From positions 12,605 through 76,604 of the forward strand of contig NZ_JBDIAQ010000003.1 of NCBI RefSeq assembly GCF_039812505.1: a stretch of DNA of 64,000 nt. Reading direction: 5' to 3'. Shown piece by piece: positions 17,352 to 25,586 of this stretch; position 1 is the first letter of the stretch; the number at the start of each line of letters is the position of its first letter. The DNA is from Intrasporangium_A sp039812505 (GTDB taxonomy: Bacteria > Actinomycetota > Actinomycetes > Actinomycetales > Dermatophilaceae). The notes under the pieces are model-generated. The model worked only from the letters and a program-made list of their open reading frames with translations, did not search any database and was not told where the DNA came from. Position numbers and translations under genes: made by a program.

Positions 17352-18311
17352 ATGTTGCGATTCCTCGTGCGCCGGTTCGCGCTCGGCGTGATCGTCATGT
17401 GGCTGATCACCGTGGCCGTCTTCGCGCTGTTCTTCATCGCCCCCAACGACGTCGCGCGCACCCTGGCCGGCCGGCAGGCGACCCCGGAGGTCGTCGCCCT
17501 GATCTCCCATCGGCTGGGGCTCGACCAGCCCATCTGGAAGCAGTACCTGGACTTCGTCGGCAACGCCCTGCACGGGGACCTGGGCTTCGACTACTACCAC
17601 GGGGTGCCGGTCACCCAGATCATCGGCAACGCCCTGCCGATCACGTTGTCGGTCGTCATCCCGGGCGCGATCATCTGGCTCGTGCTCGGGGTCTTCAACG
17701 GGGTCGTCTCGTCGGTCCGGCCCCGGACGTTCGTCGACCGCGGCATGACGGTGTTCGCACTCTTCTTCTACTCGATGCCGACCTTCCTGCTCGGTCTGCT
17801 GTTCCTCTACTTCCTCTACTTCCGCCTCACCCTGGCCGGGGTGGCGATCTTCCCGGCGGGCGGGTACGTACCGCCCGGTGACGGACTGTACGACTGGTTC
17901 ATCCACATGGTCCTGCCGTGGTTCACCCTCGCGCTCGTCTCGGCCGCGACGTACACCCGCCTGACCCGCGCCTCCATGCTGGACGTGCTCGGGGAGGACT
18001 ACGTGCGCACGGCCCGGTCCAAGGGGATCGGCGAGCGGCGAGTCGTGCTGCGCCATGCCCTCCGGGCGGCGCTGACCCCGGTCGTTACCCAGTTCGGCAT
18101 CGACGTCGGCGCGGTCCTGGGCGGGGTGGTGGTGACCGAGACGGTCTTCAGCCTGCCCGGGCTGGGCAAGACCGCCATCGACGCGATCAACCAGCAGGAC
18201 CTGCCCGTCATCATCGGCATCGTGCTGTTCGCCTCGGCGGCGGTCGTCGTCGCGAACATCGTCGCCGACATCTTCTACGCCGTGCTCGACCCGCGCGTGC
18301 GGCTGCACTGA
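17352..18311 (+). CDS. Peptide ABC transporter permease, OppB type
   Basis: A 319-residue permease with the OppB start MLRFLVRRFALGVIVMWLITV, six hydrophobic helices and the EAA-type loop TARSKGIGERRVVLRHALR. The ribosome-binding site AGGAG overlaps the oppC stop (TAGGAG), so the two permeases are translationally linked. It is the last gene of the transporter operon and is followed by a strong hairpin. Confidence 0.94.
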   Translation: MLRFLVRRFALGVIVMWLITVAVFALFFIAPNDVARTLAGRQATPEVVALISHRLGLDQPIWKQYLDFVGNALHGDLGFDYYHGVPVTQIIGNALPITLSVVIPGAIIWLVLGVFNGVVSSVRPRTFVDRGMTVFALFFYSMPTFLLGLLFLYFLYFRLTLAGVAIFPAGGYVPPGDGLYDWFIHMVLPWFTLALVSAATYTRLTRASMLDVLGEDYVRTARSKGIGERRVVLRHALRAALTPVVTQFGIDVGAVLGGVVVTETVFSLPGLGKTAIDAINQQDLPVIIGIVLFASAAVVVANIVADIFYAVLDPRVRLH

Positions 18312-18349
18312 CACCTCCCCGGGCCCCAGCGGCTCGCCCCGCCCCAGCG

Positions 18350-18392
18350 GCCCGCCTGCCGCTCGGCTCGCCCCGCCGAGCGGCAGGCGGGC
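18350..18392 (+). terminator. Hairpin after the peptide transporter operon
   Basis: A perfect 18-bp inverted repeat (arms GCCCGCCTGCCGCTCGGC and its complement, 18350-18367 and 18375-18392) encloses a 7-base loop. It lies 39 bases after the oppB stop. No T-tract follows, which is common for terminators in high-GC actinobacteria. Confidence 0.7.
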
Positions 18393-18486
18393 GACTCGAG
18401 CGCCCGCGTGCCGCATCCAGCCGCCGGCGTTTGCCACAATGACCCACGTGACCGGTTGGCCACACTCCCCCCGACCCGTTCATTGG

Positions 18487-19755
18487 ATGGCCATGATCGA
18501 CAGACCCACCTTCAAGTTGTCCCGGCGCGGGTACGAGCCCGCCGACGTCGACGAGTTCATCGAGACGCAGAACCGCACGCTCGTCGCGGCGAAGAAGGAC
18601 GCCTCGGAGCGCAGTGTCGAACTGGCCCGGGTCAACGCCGCGCTGGGCGACCTGCGCACCCAGCTGGCGCAGCAGGCTCGCACGATGGTCGAGCTGAAGC
18701 GGACGGCGAGCGCGTCCTCCGCCGCGCCGCGGTACACCGAGTTCGGCGAGCGGATCGGACAGATGCTGGCCCTCGCGGAGAGCGAGGCCGCCGAGCTGCG
18801 CAGCCGGGCCCAGGCCGAGGCCGAGGCGCTGACCGACCGGGCCGGCGAGGAGGCCGCGCAGCTGCGGGCCACGACGACGGCATACGCGAGCGAGGCCCGC
18901 AACCGGGCCGACGAGGAGGCTGCCCGGGTCATCGCCCAGGCGCAGCGCGAGGCCCAGCAGGTCGTAACCGAGGCGCGGGGGGTCGCGGCCGCGCACCGCA
19001 AGGAGGCGGCCGCCGAGTACGAGGCGCAGCGGGCCAAGGCCTCCGCGGTCACGGCCGAGCTGGAGACCAGTCTGGCCGAGCGGCGCGAGCAGGCCGCCCG
19101 GGAGTTCGAGACCCGGCGGGAGACCGAGGAGACGGCCCTGGCCCGGGTCGCGGCCCGCGCCAAGCAGCTGGCCGAGCGGTCCGAGCGCGATTCGGCCGAG
19201 GCTCGCACCCGCGCCAAGGCGCTGCTCGACCAGGCGCGCGGCGAGGCCGACGAGATCGTGTCCGAGGCACGCGACCACGCTTCCCGCGTGCGCGAGGAGA
19301 GCGACCGCGAGCTGGCCGCCGCGATGGCCCAGCGCGACAGCATCAGCGCGCAGCTGACCAACCTGCGCCAGATGCTCGCCTCCCTCGGCACCGGCATCGT
19401 GGCCGACGCCCCGGCCGCGGCCGGACGGCCGGCCCCGCCCGTCCCCGCGAGCGCACCGGCCCAGCCCGCCCGACCCGCACAGCCCAGGCCCGCGGCTACC
19501 GCCTCGCCGGCCGGGCCCGCCGCCGCCCGAGACCAGCAGCCCCGATCCGCCCAGCCGCCCGCCGGGCCGGCCCGGGCCCAGGGACCGGTGACCGGTCCGG
19601 CCGCCGCCCGGGCGAAGGCGCCGGTGTCCGGACCGGGGGCGGCCCCAGCCGGTCGGCCCCAACCGGCCAAGGGCGACCCGGCACCCGACGCGAAGCCGGG
19701 GCCTACGCGAACCACAGCGGCCTCCCAGGACCGCACCGGGGACGCGCACCACTGA
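18487..19755 (+). CDS. DivIVA-domain coiled-coil protein
   Basis: A ~422-residue protein. The N-terminus (FKLSRRGYEPADVDEFIETQ) matches the DivIVA/GpsB membrane-binding start. Residues ~40-300 form a long Ala/Glu/Arg-rich coiled coil with no helix breakers. The C-terminal ~120 residues are a Pro/Ala-rich disordered tail. DivIVA-like proteins mark curved membranes and organise polar growth or division. This one is longer than and distinct from Wag31-type DivIVA, so its role is uncertain. The start is ambiguous: ATG 18487 or 18493, or a GTG at 18448 preceded by CACAAT. None has a clear ribosome-binding site. Confidence 0.85.
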   Translation: MAMIDRPTFKLSRRGYEPADVDEFIETQNRTLVAAKKDASERSVELARVNAALGDLRTQLAQQARTMVELKRTASASSAAPRYTEFGERIGQMLALAESEAAELRSRAQAEAEALTDRAGEEAAQLRATTTAYASEARNRADEEAARVIAQAQREAQQVVTEARGVAAAHRKEAAAEYEAQRAKASAVTAELETSLAERREQAAREFETRRETEETALARVAARAKQLAERSERDSAEARTRAKALLDQARGEADEIVSEARDHASRVREESDRELAAAMAQRDSISAQLTNLRQMLASLGTGIVADAPAAAGRPAPPVPASAPAQPARPAQPRPAATASPAGPAAARDQQPRSAQPPAGPARAQGPVTGPAAARAKAPVSGPGAAPAGRPQPAKGDPAPDAKPGPTRTTAASQDRTGDAHH

Positions 19756-19847
19756 GCGGACCCCGGTGGCAGCGGAGCGATTCTTGCTGTGTCGCGCCGG
19801 TGCTTCCGGTCCCGCCCGAGGTAGTTGGCCATAACCGGCCGGGCCGG

Positions 19848-20294
19848 TCAGCCGATGAGCCGGACGTGGCCGCGGTCGTCCGGGACGAGCGCGGCGGCCA
19901 AGGCGCGGTCGAAGGTGACCAGCACGGCGGCGTGGCGGGCCGCCAGGTCGACCAGGTGCAGGTCGGTGACCTGACGATGACCGGACAGCCCCACCAGGTC
20001 GATCCACGGCTCGGCCAGGCTGGCGTCATCGGCCAGGAAGCTGGCACGCGGGTCGGCCCGCAGACTTCGCAGCGACGCCAGCGCGGCCGTCGGGGTCGCC
20101 GCCGCCTCACCCACGACCTTCGCGTCCAGTGCCAACCGCACCAGCCCGGCCTCGGTGACCGGTGTGGTCGCGAACCCGGTGGTGCCCCCGAACCAGGCGT
20201 GCGCCAGCTGGTGATGCACGTGATCGGGATGGACCAGCGCCAGCAGCACGTTCACATCGGGTATCGCCAGCGGCTCACTCCTCGACGAGGGCAT
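19848..20294 (-). CDS. PIN-domain toxin, VapC family
   Basis: A 148-residue PIN-domain ribonuclease. The four acidic active-site residues are visible: Asp13 (IPDVNVLLAL), Glu48 (PVTEAG), Asp111 (QVTDLHLVDLA) and Asp129 (VTFDRAL). VapC toxins cleave tRNA or rRNA when not bound by VapB. It overlaps the antitoxin gene by 20 bases and would be translated from the same mRNA. The pair sits between the divIVA-like gene and prcA, inside the block that interrupts the proteasome locus. Confidence 0.9.
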   Translation of the reverse strand: MPSSRSEPLAIPDVNVLLALVHPDHVHHQLAHAWFGGTTGFATTPVTEAGLVRLALDAKVVGEAAATPTAALASLRSLRADPRASFLADDASLAEPWIDLVGLSGHRQVTDLHLVDLAARHAAVLVTFDRALAAALVPDDRGHVRLIG

Positions 20295-20505
20295 CGGCCA
20301 CCATGGCGTCGGTGATGACCTGCCCGGGCGTGCTCGGCAGCAGGACCAGCCCGGACCGCGTCTTCTGCCCGGACAGCTGCTGCTCGGCCTCCAGCCCGGC
20401 CAGGGCGAGCTCGGAGACGGCCGAGCCGAGGGTGACGCCGCTTGCTCGGGCCCGGGCCCGCGCGGCCGTCAGGACCCTGTCGTCCAGGTCGAGCGTCGTC
20501 CGCAT
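20275..20505 (-). CDS. Ribbon-helix-helix antitoxin, VapB family
   Basis: A 76-residue antitoxin. The N-terminus MRTTLDLDDRVLTAARARA is a ribbon-helix-helix DNA-binding motif, and the C-terminal part (PGQVITDAMVADALVEE) would wrap the toxin. I chose the ATG at 20505 with GGAAG about 5 bases upstream. An in-frame ATG at 20526 would put the upstream heptamer repeats inside the coding region. It likely represses its own operon through those repeats. Confidence 0.88.
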   Translation of the reverse strand: MRTTLDLDDRVLTAARARARASGVTLGSAVSELALAGLEAEQQLSGQKTRSGLVLLPSTPGQVITDAMVADALVEE

Positions 20506-20518
20506 GCTTCCATGGAAC

Positions 20519-20539
20519 CGCATCACGCATCACGCATCA
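20519..20539 (-). promoter_or_regulatory. Three tandem heptamers, candidate VapB operator
   Basis: CGCATCA occurs three times without gaps (20519-20525, 20526-20532, 20533-20539), 13 bases upstream of the vapB ATG. Ribbon-helix-helix antitoxins usually bind short repeated sites in their own promoter, which is the inferred role. Confidence 0.5.
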
Positions 20540-20599
20540 GATCCCCGGGCGGCGCACATCGGTCGCGCCAGTCCCGCCAAAGGGTGGGCGGCCGCGTCC

Positions 20600-21394
20600 T
20601 CAGGCGGAGCCGGCCGGTGGCTCGTCCTCGCCGGTCAGCACGTCCGGGTGGCCCGGATGCCGCTCGTCGGAGGCGGGTGTGCCGCTCGTGGGGTCGGCGG
20701 GGCTCAGCAGTCGTTCGAGCAGGGAGCCCTGGATCCGACGGAAGCTGCGCCGCCCCCGTTCGCGGTCGAGGACGGCCACCTCGAGCTGGTCCGCGGCCAG
20801 GTCGCGCCGCTCGGCCCCCTCGCTGGGCGGTGCCCCGAGGACGTCGACCGCCGTGCGCAGGGCCTCGGCGAGCGACATACCCGACTGCCAGTCGGCCGCC
20901 AGCCGCCGCTCGGCCTGCTCGCTCGCGCCGCCCATGGCCACGTACCCGTGTACGTCGGCCACCGAGCCGTCGTAGGTGAGGCGGAAGATCTGGTCGTCCT
21001 CGGGTCGGCGGCCCACCTCGGCCACGACGATCTCGATCTCGAAGGGCTTGCTCTCCTGCACGAAGATCGCCCCGAGGGTCTGCGCGTAGGTGTTGGCCAG
21101 GGCGCGGGCGGTGACGTCGGTGCGGTCGTAGGAGTAGCCGCGCACGTCGGCGTACCGGATACCCGCGACCCGCAGGCTCTCGAACTCGTTGTACCGTCCG
21201 ACGGCGGCGAAGGCGATCCGGTCGTAGATCTCGGACACCTTGTGCAGCGCGCTCGACGGGTTCTCGGCGACGAAGGCGATGCCCTTGTCGTAGCCGAGGA
21301 CCACGACGGACCGGCCCCGGGCGATCCCCTTGCGGGCGAAGTCGGCCCGGTCCTTCATGATCTGCTCGGGCGGGACGTAGAACGGCATGCTCAT
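20600..21394 (-). CDS. prcA: 20S proteasome subunit alpha
   Basis: A 264-residue alpha subunit that forms the outer rings and gate of the 20S core. Features are the N-terminal gate segment MSMPFYVPPEQIMKDRADFARKGIARGR, the beta-sandwich core (VVLGYDKGIAFVAENPS) and RVAGIRYADVRGYSYDRTDVTARALA. It lacks a catalytic Thr, as expected. The C-terminal ~45 residues are an acidic Pro/Ser/Thr-rich tail. The start overlaps the prcB stop as ATGA, so alpha and beta are translated together. Confidence 0.97.
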   Translation of the reverse strand: MSMPFYVPPEQIMKDRADFARKGIARGRSVVVLGYDKGIAFVAENPSSALHKVSEIYDRIAFAAVGRYNEFESLRVAGIRYADVRGYSYDRTDVTARALANTYAQTLGAIFVQESKPFEIEIVVAEVGRRPEDDQIFRLTYDGSVADVHGYVAMGGASEQAERRLAADWQSGMSLAEALRTAVDVLGAPPSEGAERRDLAADQLEVAVLDRERGRRSFRRIQGSLLERLLSPADPTSGTPASDERHPGHPDVLTGEDEPPAGSA

Positions 21395-22224
21395 CGCGCA
21401 CCTCCCGGGTTGTCGCGCCGCGCCGCGATGACCGACTCGACGACCTGCTGCAGGACCTCGTCGGCCACGAAGCTCACCCCGGACGAGTCGACCACCGCCA
21501 CGCTCGGCCAGATCTGCCGCCCCAGGTCGGGCCCGCCCGTGGCCGAGTCGTCGTCGGCGGCATCGTAGAGGGCCTCGACGGCGACCTCGACCCCCCGCTC
21601 GCTGGTCAGGCCTGGCTGCCAGAGCTTCTTCAGCGCCCCGCGGGCATACGGCGAGCCGGAGCCGATGCTGTGATGGCTGCCCTCGGTGTAGCAGCCGCCG
21701 GTCACGTCGTAGGAGTAGATGCGCCCGCTGTCGGTGTCGAGGTCGTAGCCGGCGTAGACCGGCACCACGGCCAGACCCTGTAGGGCGAGGCCGAGGTTGC
21801 CGCGGATCATCGACGCCAGCCGGTTGGCCTTGCCCTCGAGCGACATCAGGATGCCCTCGATCTTCTCGTAGTGCTCGAGCTCGACCTGGTACAGCCGGAC
21901 CAGCTCGATGGCGACACCGGCCGTGCCGGCGATCCCGACGACCGAGTAGCCGTCGGCGGCGAAGACCTTCTGCATGTCGCGGTTGGCGATGAGGTTGCCC
22001 ATCGTCGCGCGCCGGTCCCCGGCCATGACGACCCCGTCGGCGGTCAGCAGCGACACGATCGTCGTGGCGTGCGGCGCCTCGATGCCGGCGGTGGGCGGCA
22101 ACGGCCGCCCCGAGGGCAGCAGCTCGGGCCGGTAGGAGGCGAGGAAGTCGGTGAAGGACGAGGTCCCTGCGGTCAGGTAGGCGTCATCGAGGCGCCGGGC
22201 CCGCGGCTGGGGCCGCCCGTTCAC
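21391..22224 (-). CDS. prcB: 20S proteasome subunit beta
   Basis: A 277-residue catalytic subunit. A ~53-residue propeptide is removed autocatalytically before Thr54 (HA|TTIVSLLTADGVVMAGDRRATMGN), exposing the active-site threonine. The later GSGSPYARGALKKLW segment matches the conserved beta core. It starts at GTG 22224, overlapping the pup stop as GTGA, and overlaps prcA by 4 bases, giving a pup-prcB-prcA translational chain. Confidence 0.97.
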   Translation of the reverse strand: MNGRPQPRARRLDDAYLTAGTSSFTDFLASYRPELLPSGRPLPPTAGIEAPHATTIVSLLTADGVVMAGDRRATMGNLIANRDMQKVFAADGYSVVGIAGTAGVAIELVRLYQVELEHYEKIEGILMSLEGKANRLASMIRGNLGLALQGLAVVPVYAGYDLDTDSGRIYSYDVTGGCYTEGSHHSIGSGSPYARGALKKLWQPGLTSERGVEVAVEALYDAADDDSATGGPDLGRQIWPSVAVVDSSGVSFVADEVLQQVVESVIAARRDNPGGAR

Positions 22225-22427
22225 TGGCCGCCCTTCTGGACGAAGCCGCGCACGAACTCCTCCGCGTTGGTCTCGAGGACGCCGTCGATCTCGTCCAGGA
22301 CCGAGTCGATGTCGTCACCGAGGCCCTGCTTGACGTCCGCTCCGGCCGGGGCGGCGGGCGGGGTCTGCGGCACGTCGGCCGGCTCGTCCTCGCGGCGCTG
22401 GGGCCGGGCATGTTCCTGTGCGGCCAT
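22221..22427 (-). CDS. pup: Prokaryotic ubiquitin-like protein Pup
   Basis: A 68-residue disordered tag. The C-terminal half (DDIDSVLDEIDGVLETNAEE) is the Arc-binding helix and the protein ends VQKGGQ. The terminal Gln must be deamidated by Dop to Glu before ligation. I chose the ATG at 22427 because GGAGG lies 6 bases upstream; the longer frame (from 22457) adds ten residues not typical of Pup. Confidence 0.97.
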   Translation of the reverse strand: MAAQEHARPQRREDEPADVPQTPPAAPAGADVKQGLGDDIDSVLDEIDGVLETNAEEFVRGFVQKGGQ

Positions 22428-22523
22428 GACTACCTCCACTGGCTGACGGCGATCCAATACCTCGACCCTAACCCGTTCGGCGGCCTGGTCGGTGCCGACC
22501 CGCGCTCACCCTGGGCGGTCGGG

Positions 22524-24044
22524 TCACTCGGGCGCAGCCAGCCCGGCCAGCAGCGAGTGCACGTCGGGGCTCTGGTCGAGCAGCTCGCCCACCTGCTCGC
22601 GGGTGCCGCGCTCGGGCTCGAGGATCGGCACCCGCTGCAGGCTGGTGTGCCCCGGCACGTCGAAGACGACCGAGTCCCAGCTCGCGGAGAAGATGTTGGG
22701 GGCGAAGCGGCGCACGCAGGTGCCCCGGAACCAGGCCCGGGTGTCCTCGGGGGGGTCGACCTGCGCGGCCTTCACCTCCTCGGACGAGACCAGCTCACGG
22801 GTCCGGCCGCGGTCCCGCAGCCGGTGCACCAGGCCCTTCTCGGGCCGCACGTCGGCCCACTGGATGTCGATGGCCGCCAGCCGGTGGTCGTCCCAGTGCA
22901 GGCCATCGCGGGTGCGATAGCCCTGCAGCAGCTGCAGCTTGGCGACCCAGTCGATGTCGGGTGCGCACGACATGACGTCCCTGCCGAGCCGGGTCAGCAC
23001 GTCCTCCCACAGCGTCATGACCTGCTCGGTGGCCTCCGGGACCGGGTCGTCGCGCCGAGCCTCGAGCCAGGCCCGGGCGGCCTCCAGATAGGACCACTGG
23101 ATGTCCAGGGCGGTCATCACGCGGCCGTCGAGCAGCTCGAGCCGCAGCGTGAGCGAGGGGTCGTGCGAAACCGCCTGCAGGGCCGCCACGGGTCGTCGGA
23201 CCGACAGCGGCTCGGCGAGGTGGCCGGTCTCGATCATCCCGAGCACCAGTGAGGTCGTGCCCATCTTGAGCAGGCCCGCGACGTCGAGCTGGTTGGCGTC
23301 GCCGATGATGACGTGCAGCCTGCGGAACCGGTCGGCCACGGCATGCGGCTCGTCCCGGGTGTTGACGATGGGTCGTTTCAGGGTGGTCTCGAGACCCACC
23401 TCGGTCTCGAAGAAGTCGGCCCGCTGGGAGATCTGGAAGCCCGGCGCCTTCGAGTCGACCCCGATCCCGACCCGACCGGCACCGCAGATCACCTGGCGGG
23501 TGACGAAGAAGGGGATCAGGTACCGGACGATGTCCGGGAACGGGGTCCGGCGCGGCATCAGGTAGTTCTCGTGCGCACCGTAGGACTGGCCCTTGCCGTC
23601 GGTGTTGTTCTTGTAGAGGTTGACCAGCTGGTGGTCGGGCCGGTCGGCGAGTAGCCGCACCGACTCCAGCGCGATCGCGTCGCCGGCCCGGTCCCAGACC
23701 ACCACCGCGCGGGGGGTGGTGACCTCCGGCGAGCTGTACTCGGGGTGCGCGTGGTCGACGTAGTAGCGGGCCCCGTTCGGCAGCACGACGTTGGCCAGGC
23801 TCGGGTCCTCGGAGTCGGTCAGCTGGCTCTCGTCGGCGTCGGCGCGGCTCATCTGCCAGCCCCGCGCGTCGCGCAGCGGATCCTCGAAGGCGTAGTCCCA
23901 GCTCGACTGGTTCGAGCGGATCCCGTGTGCCGCCGCGTAGACGCTGACGACCTGCCCGGACAGGAACATCGGGTTGGCCAGGGGGTCGCCCGGCACGGAG
24001 ATGCCGTACTCGGTCTCGATACCCATGATCCGCCGAACCGTCAT
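22524..24044 (-). CDS. dop: Pup deamidase/depupylase Dop
   Basis: A 506-residue enzyme that converts the Pup C-terminal Gln to Glu and also removes Pup from proteins. It is homologous to PafA: RRIMGIETEYGI (ATP site), NGARYYVDHAHPEYSSPE with catalytic Asp97, KNNTDGKGQSYGAHENYLM and RPIVNTRDEPHA. The Dop-specific loop (about residues 38-80, including SNQSSWDYAFEDPLRDARG) is present, separating it from PafA. I chose MTVRR at 24044. A TATCGT box 7 bases upstream suggests a leaderless mRNA. It is transcribed toward pup with a 96-bp gap. Confidence 0.97.
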   Translation of the reverse strand: MTVRRIMGIETEYGISVPGDPLANPMFLSGQVVSVYAAAHGIRSNQSSWDYAFEDPLRDARGWQMSRADADESQLTDSEDPSLANVVLPNGARYYVDHAHPEYSSPEVTTPRAVVVWDRAGDAIALESVRLLADRPDHQLVNLYKNNTDGKGQSYGAHENYLMPRRTPFPDIVRYLIPFFVTRQVICGAGRVGIGVDSKAPGFQISQRADFFETEVGLETTLKRPIVNTRDEPHAVADRFRRLHVIIGDANQLDVAGLLKMGTTSLVLGMIETGHLAEPLSVRRPVAALQAVSHDPSLTLRLELLDGRVMTALDIQWSYLEAARAWLEARRDDPVPEATEQVMTLWEDVLTRLGRDVMSCAPDIDWVAKLQLLQGYRTRDGLHWDDHRLAAIDIQWADVRPEKGLVHRLRDRGRTRELVSSEEVKAAQVDPPEDTRAWFRGTCVRRFAPNIFSASWDSVVFDVPGHTSLQRVPILEPERGTREQVGELLDQSPDVHSLLAGLAAPE

Positions 24045-24057
24045 GGCCACGACGATA
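24045..24057 (-). promoter_or_regulatory. Leaderless promoter -10 box of dop
   Basis: TATCGT (minus strand, 24052-24057) lies 7 bases from the dop ATG, with no Shine-Dalgarno site. Confidence 0.5.
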
Positions 24058-24151
24058 ACCGCAACGCTGGGAAATCCCACCCGTGGCCGCACCGGTCACC
24101 GCGGACTGCTCCAGTAGGCTCGGGCCCGTCCCCGTCGAGAGGATGCCTGCG

Positions 24152-25141
24152 GTGAACGACGTCGTCGTCTTCAGCGGCTCGGCCCACCCGGCCCTGGCCG
24201 AGCGGATCTGCACCCATCTCGGGGTGCGCCTGTCCCCCGTCGACCTGCGGCGGTTCAGCAACGACTGTCTGCAGGCGCAGCTGCTGGCCAACTGCCGCAA
24301 GCAGGACGTCTACCTGATCCAGCCCCTCGTGCCGCCCACGCAGGAGCACCTCATGGAGCTGCTGCTGATGATCGACGCCGCCCGCGGGGCCTCCGCCGGC
24401 CAGATCACCGCGGTCATGCCGCACTACGCCTACGCGCGGTCCGACAAGAAGGACGCCTCGCGCATCTCCCTGGGCGGCCGCCTCGTCGCCGACCTGATCC
24501 GGACCGCCGGTGCGGACCGGGTGCTGACCATGGCCCTGCACGCGCCCCAGGTGCACGGCTTCTTCCGGATGCCGGTCGACCACCTGACCGCGATCGGCGT
24601 GCTGGCCGACCACTTCCGGGACCGCGACCTTCGCGACGCGATCGTGGTCAGCCCCGACCTGGGCAACGCCAAGGTCGCCACGACCTTCGCTCGGCTGCTG
24701 GGCCTGCCGGTCGCCGCCGGCTCGAAGCAGCGGGTCGCCGACGACCACGTCGTGATCGACTCGATCGTGGGCGACGTGCGGGGGCGGCGGGCCATCGTGC
24801 TCGACGACGAGATCGCGACGGGTGGCTCGATGGTCGAGCTGATCGACCGGCTGCGCGACGAGGGCGCCACCGGCGCCTCCGTCGTCTGCACGCACGGCCT
24901 GTTCACCGGCAAGGCCGTCGAGCGGCTGCGCGGCCACCCGTGGGTCACCGAGGTCGTCACGACCGACACCGTCCCGCGCCCGGCCGACTGGCCCGAGCTG
25001 CGCACCATCTCGGTCGCCCGGCTCTTCGGCGAGGCGATCAGCCGGATCCACCTCGGCCGGTCGGTCTCGTCGCTGTTCGAGGGCGTCGACCCGACCTGTG
25101 CCCCGCCGCAGGCGCAGCTGCCCTTCGAGACGGCCGGATGA
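24152..25141 (+). CDS. Ribose-phosphate pyrophosphokinase family protein (PRPP synthetase-like)
   Basis: A ~329-residue PRPP-synthetase-fold protein. Features are VVVFSGSAHPALAERI (N-terminal Rossmann lobe), MPHYAYARSDKKDASRISLGGRL (the ATP/flexible region) and the PRPP-binding loop IVLDDEIATGGSMVE. Canonical housekeeping Prs usually has DDxxDTxGT in that loop, so this may be a paralog with altered substrate or regulation. The start is GTG 24152 (GAGAGG 9-10 bases upstream) or ATG 24143. It lies on the strand opposite to dop and arc and overlaps the DUF3054 gene by 4 bases. Confidence 0.87.
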   Translation: MNDVVVFSGSAHPALAERICTHLGVRLSPVDLRRFSNDCLQAQLLANCRKQDVYLIQPLVPPTQEHLMELLLMIDAARGASAGQITAVMPHYAYARSDKKDASRISLGGRLVADLIRTAGADRVLTMALHAPQVHGFFRMPVDHLTAIGVLADHFRDRDLRDAIVVSPDLGNAKVATTFARLLGLPVAAGSKQRVADDHVVIDSIVGDVRGRRAIVLDDEIATGGSMVELIDRLRDEGATGASVVCTHGLFTGKAVERLRGHPWVTEVVTTDTVPRPADWPELRTISVARLFGEAISRIHLGRSVSSLFEGVDPTCAPPQAQLPFETAG

Positions 25142-25560
25142 GCCGGACCGGGCCCGGCCGGCAGCTGCGCTGGCTCGCCCTCGACGTGGTGCTCGTGCTC
25201 GGCTTCGCCGCGGCGGGCCGCGCCACGCACGAGCAGGCGGCCACCGTCACCGGTGCCCTGCTGACCGGCTGGCCCTTCCTGGTCGGCACCGCCGCCGGCT
25301 GGGGCCTCGTGCGGACGCTGCGGCGGCGGTGGCCGCTTGAGGTCGGCCCGGGGATCACCGTCTGGTTCGTCACCGTCGGCGGCGGCATGGTGCTGCGCCA
25401 CCTGACCGGGCAGGGCACCGCGTGGCCGTTCGTCCTGGTCGCCGGGGCCACGCTCGCCGTCCTGCTGCTCGGGTGGCGGGCCCTGCGGCAGTGGCGGCAC
25501 CGTGGGTATGCCGCCCACCCGGCCGCGCGCGTCGGCGAGCCCTCGCGCGGGGCGCGCTGA
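25138..25560 (+). CDS. DUF3054 family membrane protein
   Basis: A 140-residue membrane protein with about four helices (LALDVVLVLGFAAAGRATHE, TGALLTGWPFLVGTAAGW, GITVWFVTVGGGMVLRHL, PFVLVAGATLAVLLLGWRAL). The RxxH-type motif GRATHE in the first helix and the GWPF motif in the second are characteristic of DUF3054. Function is unknown. The ATG overlaps the stop of the prs-like gene (ATGA), indicating one operon. The frame is open further upstream but that part is a shadow. Confidence 0.88.
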   Translation: MSRTGPGRQLRWLALDVVLVLGFAAAGRATHEQAATVTGALLTGWPFLVGTAAGWGLVRTLRRRWPLEVGPGITVWFVTVGGGMVLRHLTGQGTAWPFVLVAGATLAVLLLGWRALRQWRHRGYAAHPAARVGEPSRGAR

Positions 25561-25586
25561 GCGGCATACCGCGGCCGCCGGAGGCC

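Noticed and set aside
14883..18437. A minus-strand open frame of about 1184 codons across the opp operon
   Set aside because: It is antisense to well-supported transporter genes, and its composition (long His/Asp/Gly/Arg-rich runs with no motif) is typical of shadow frames in high-GC DNA.
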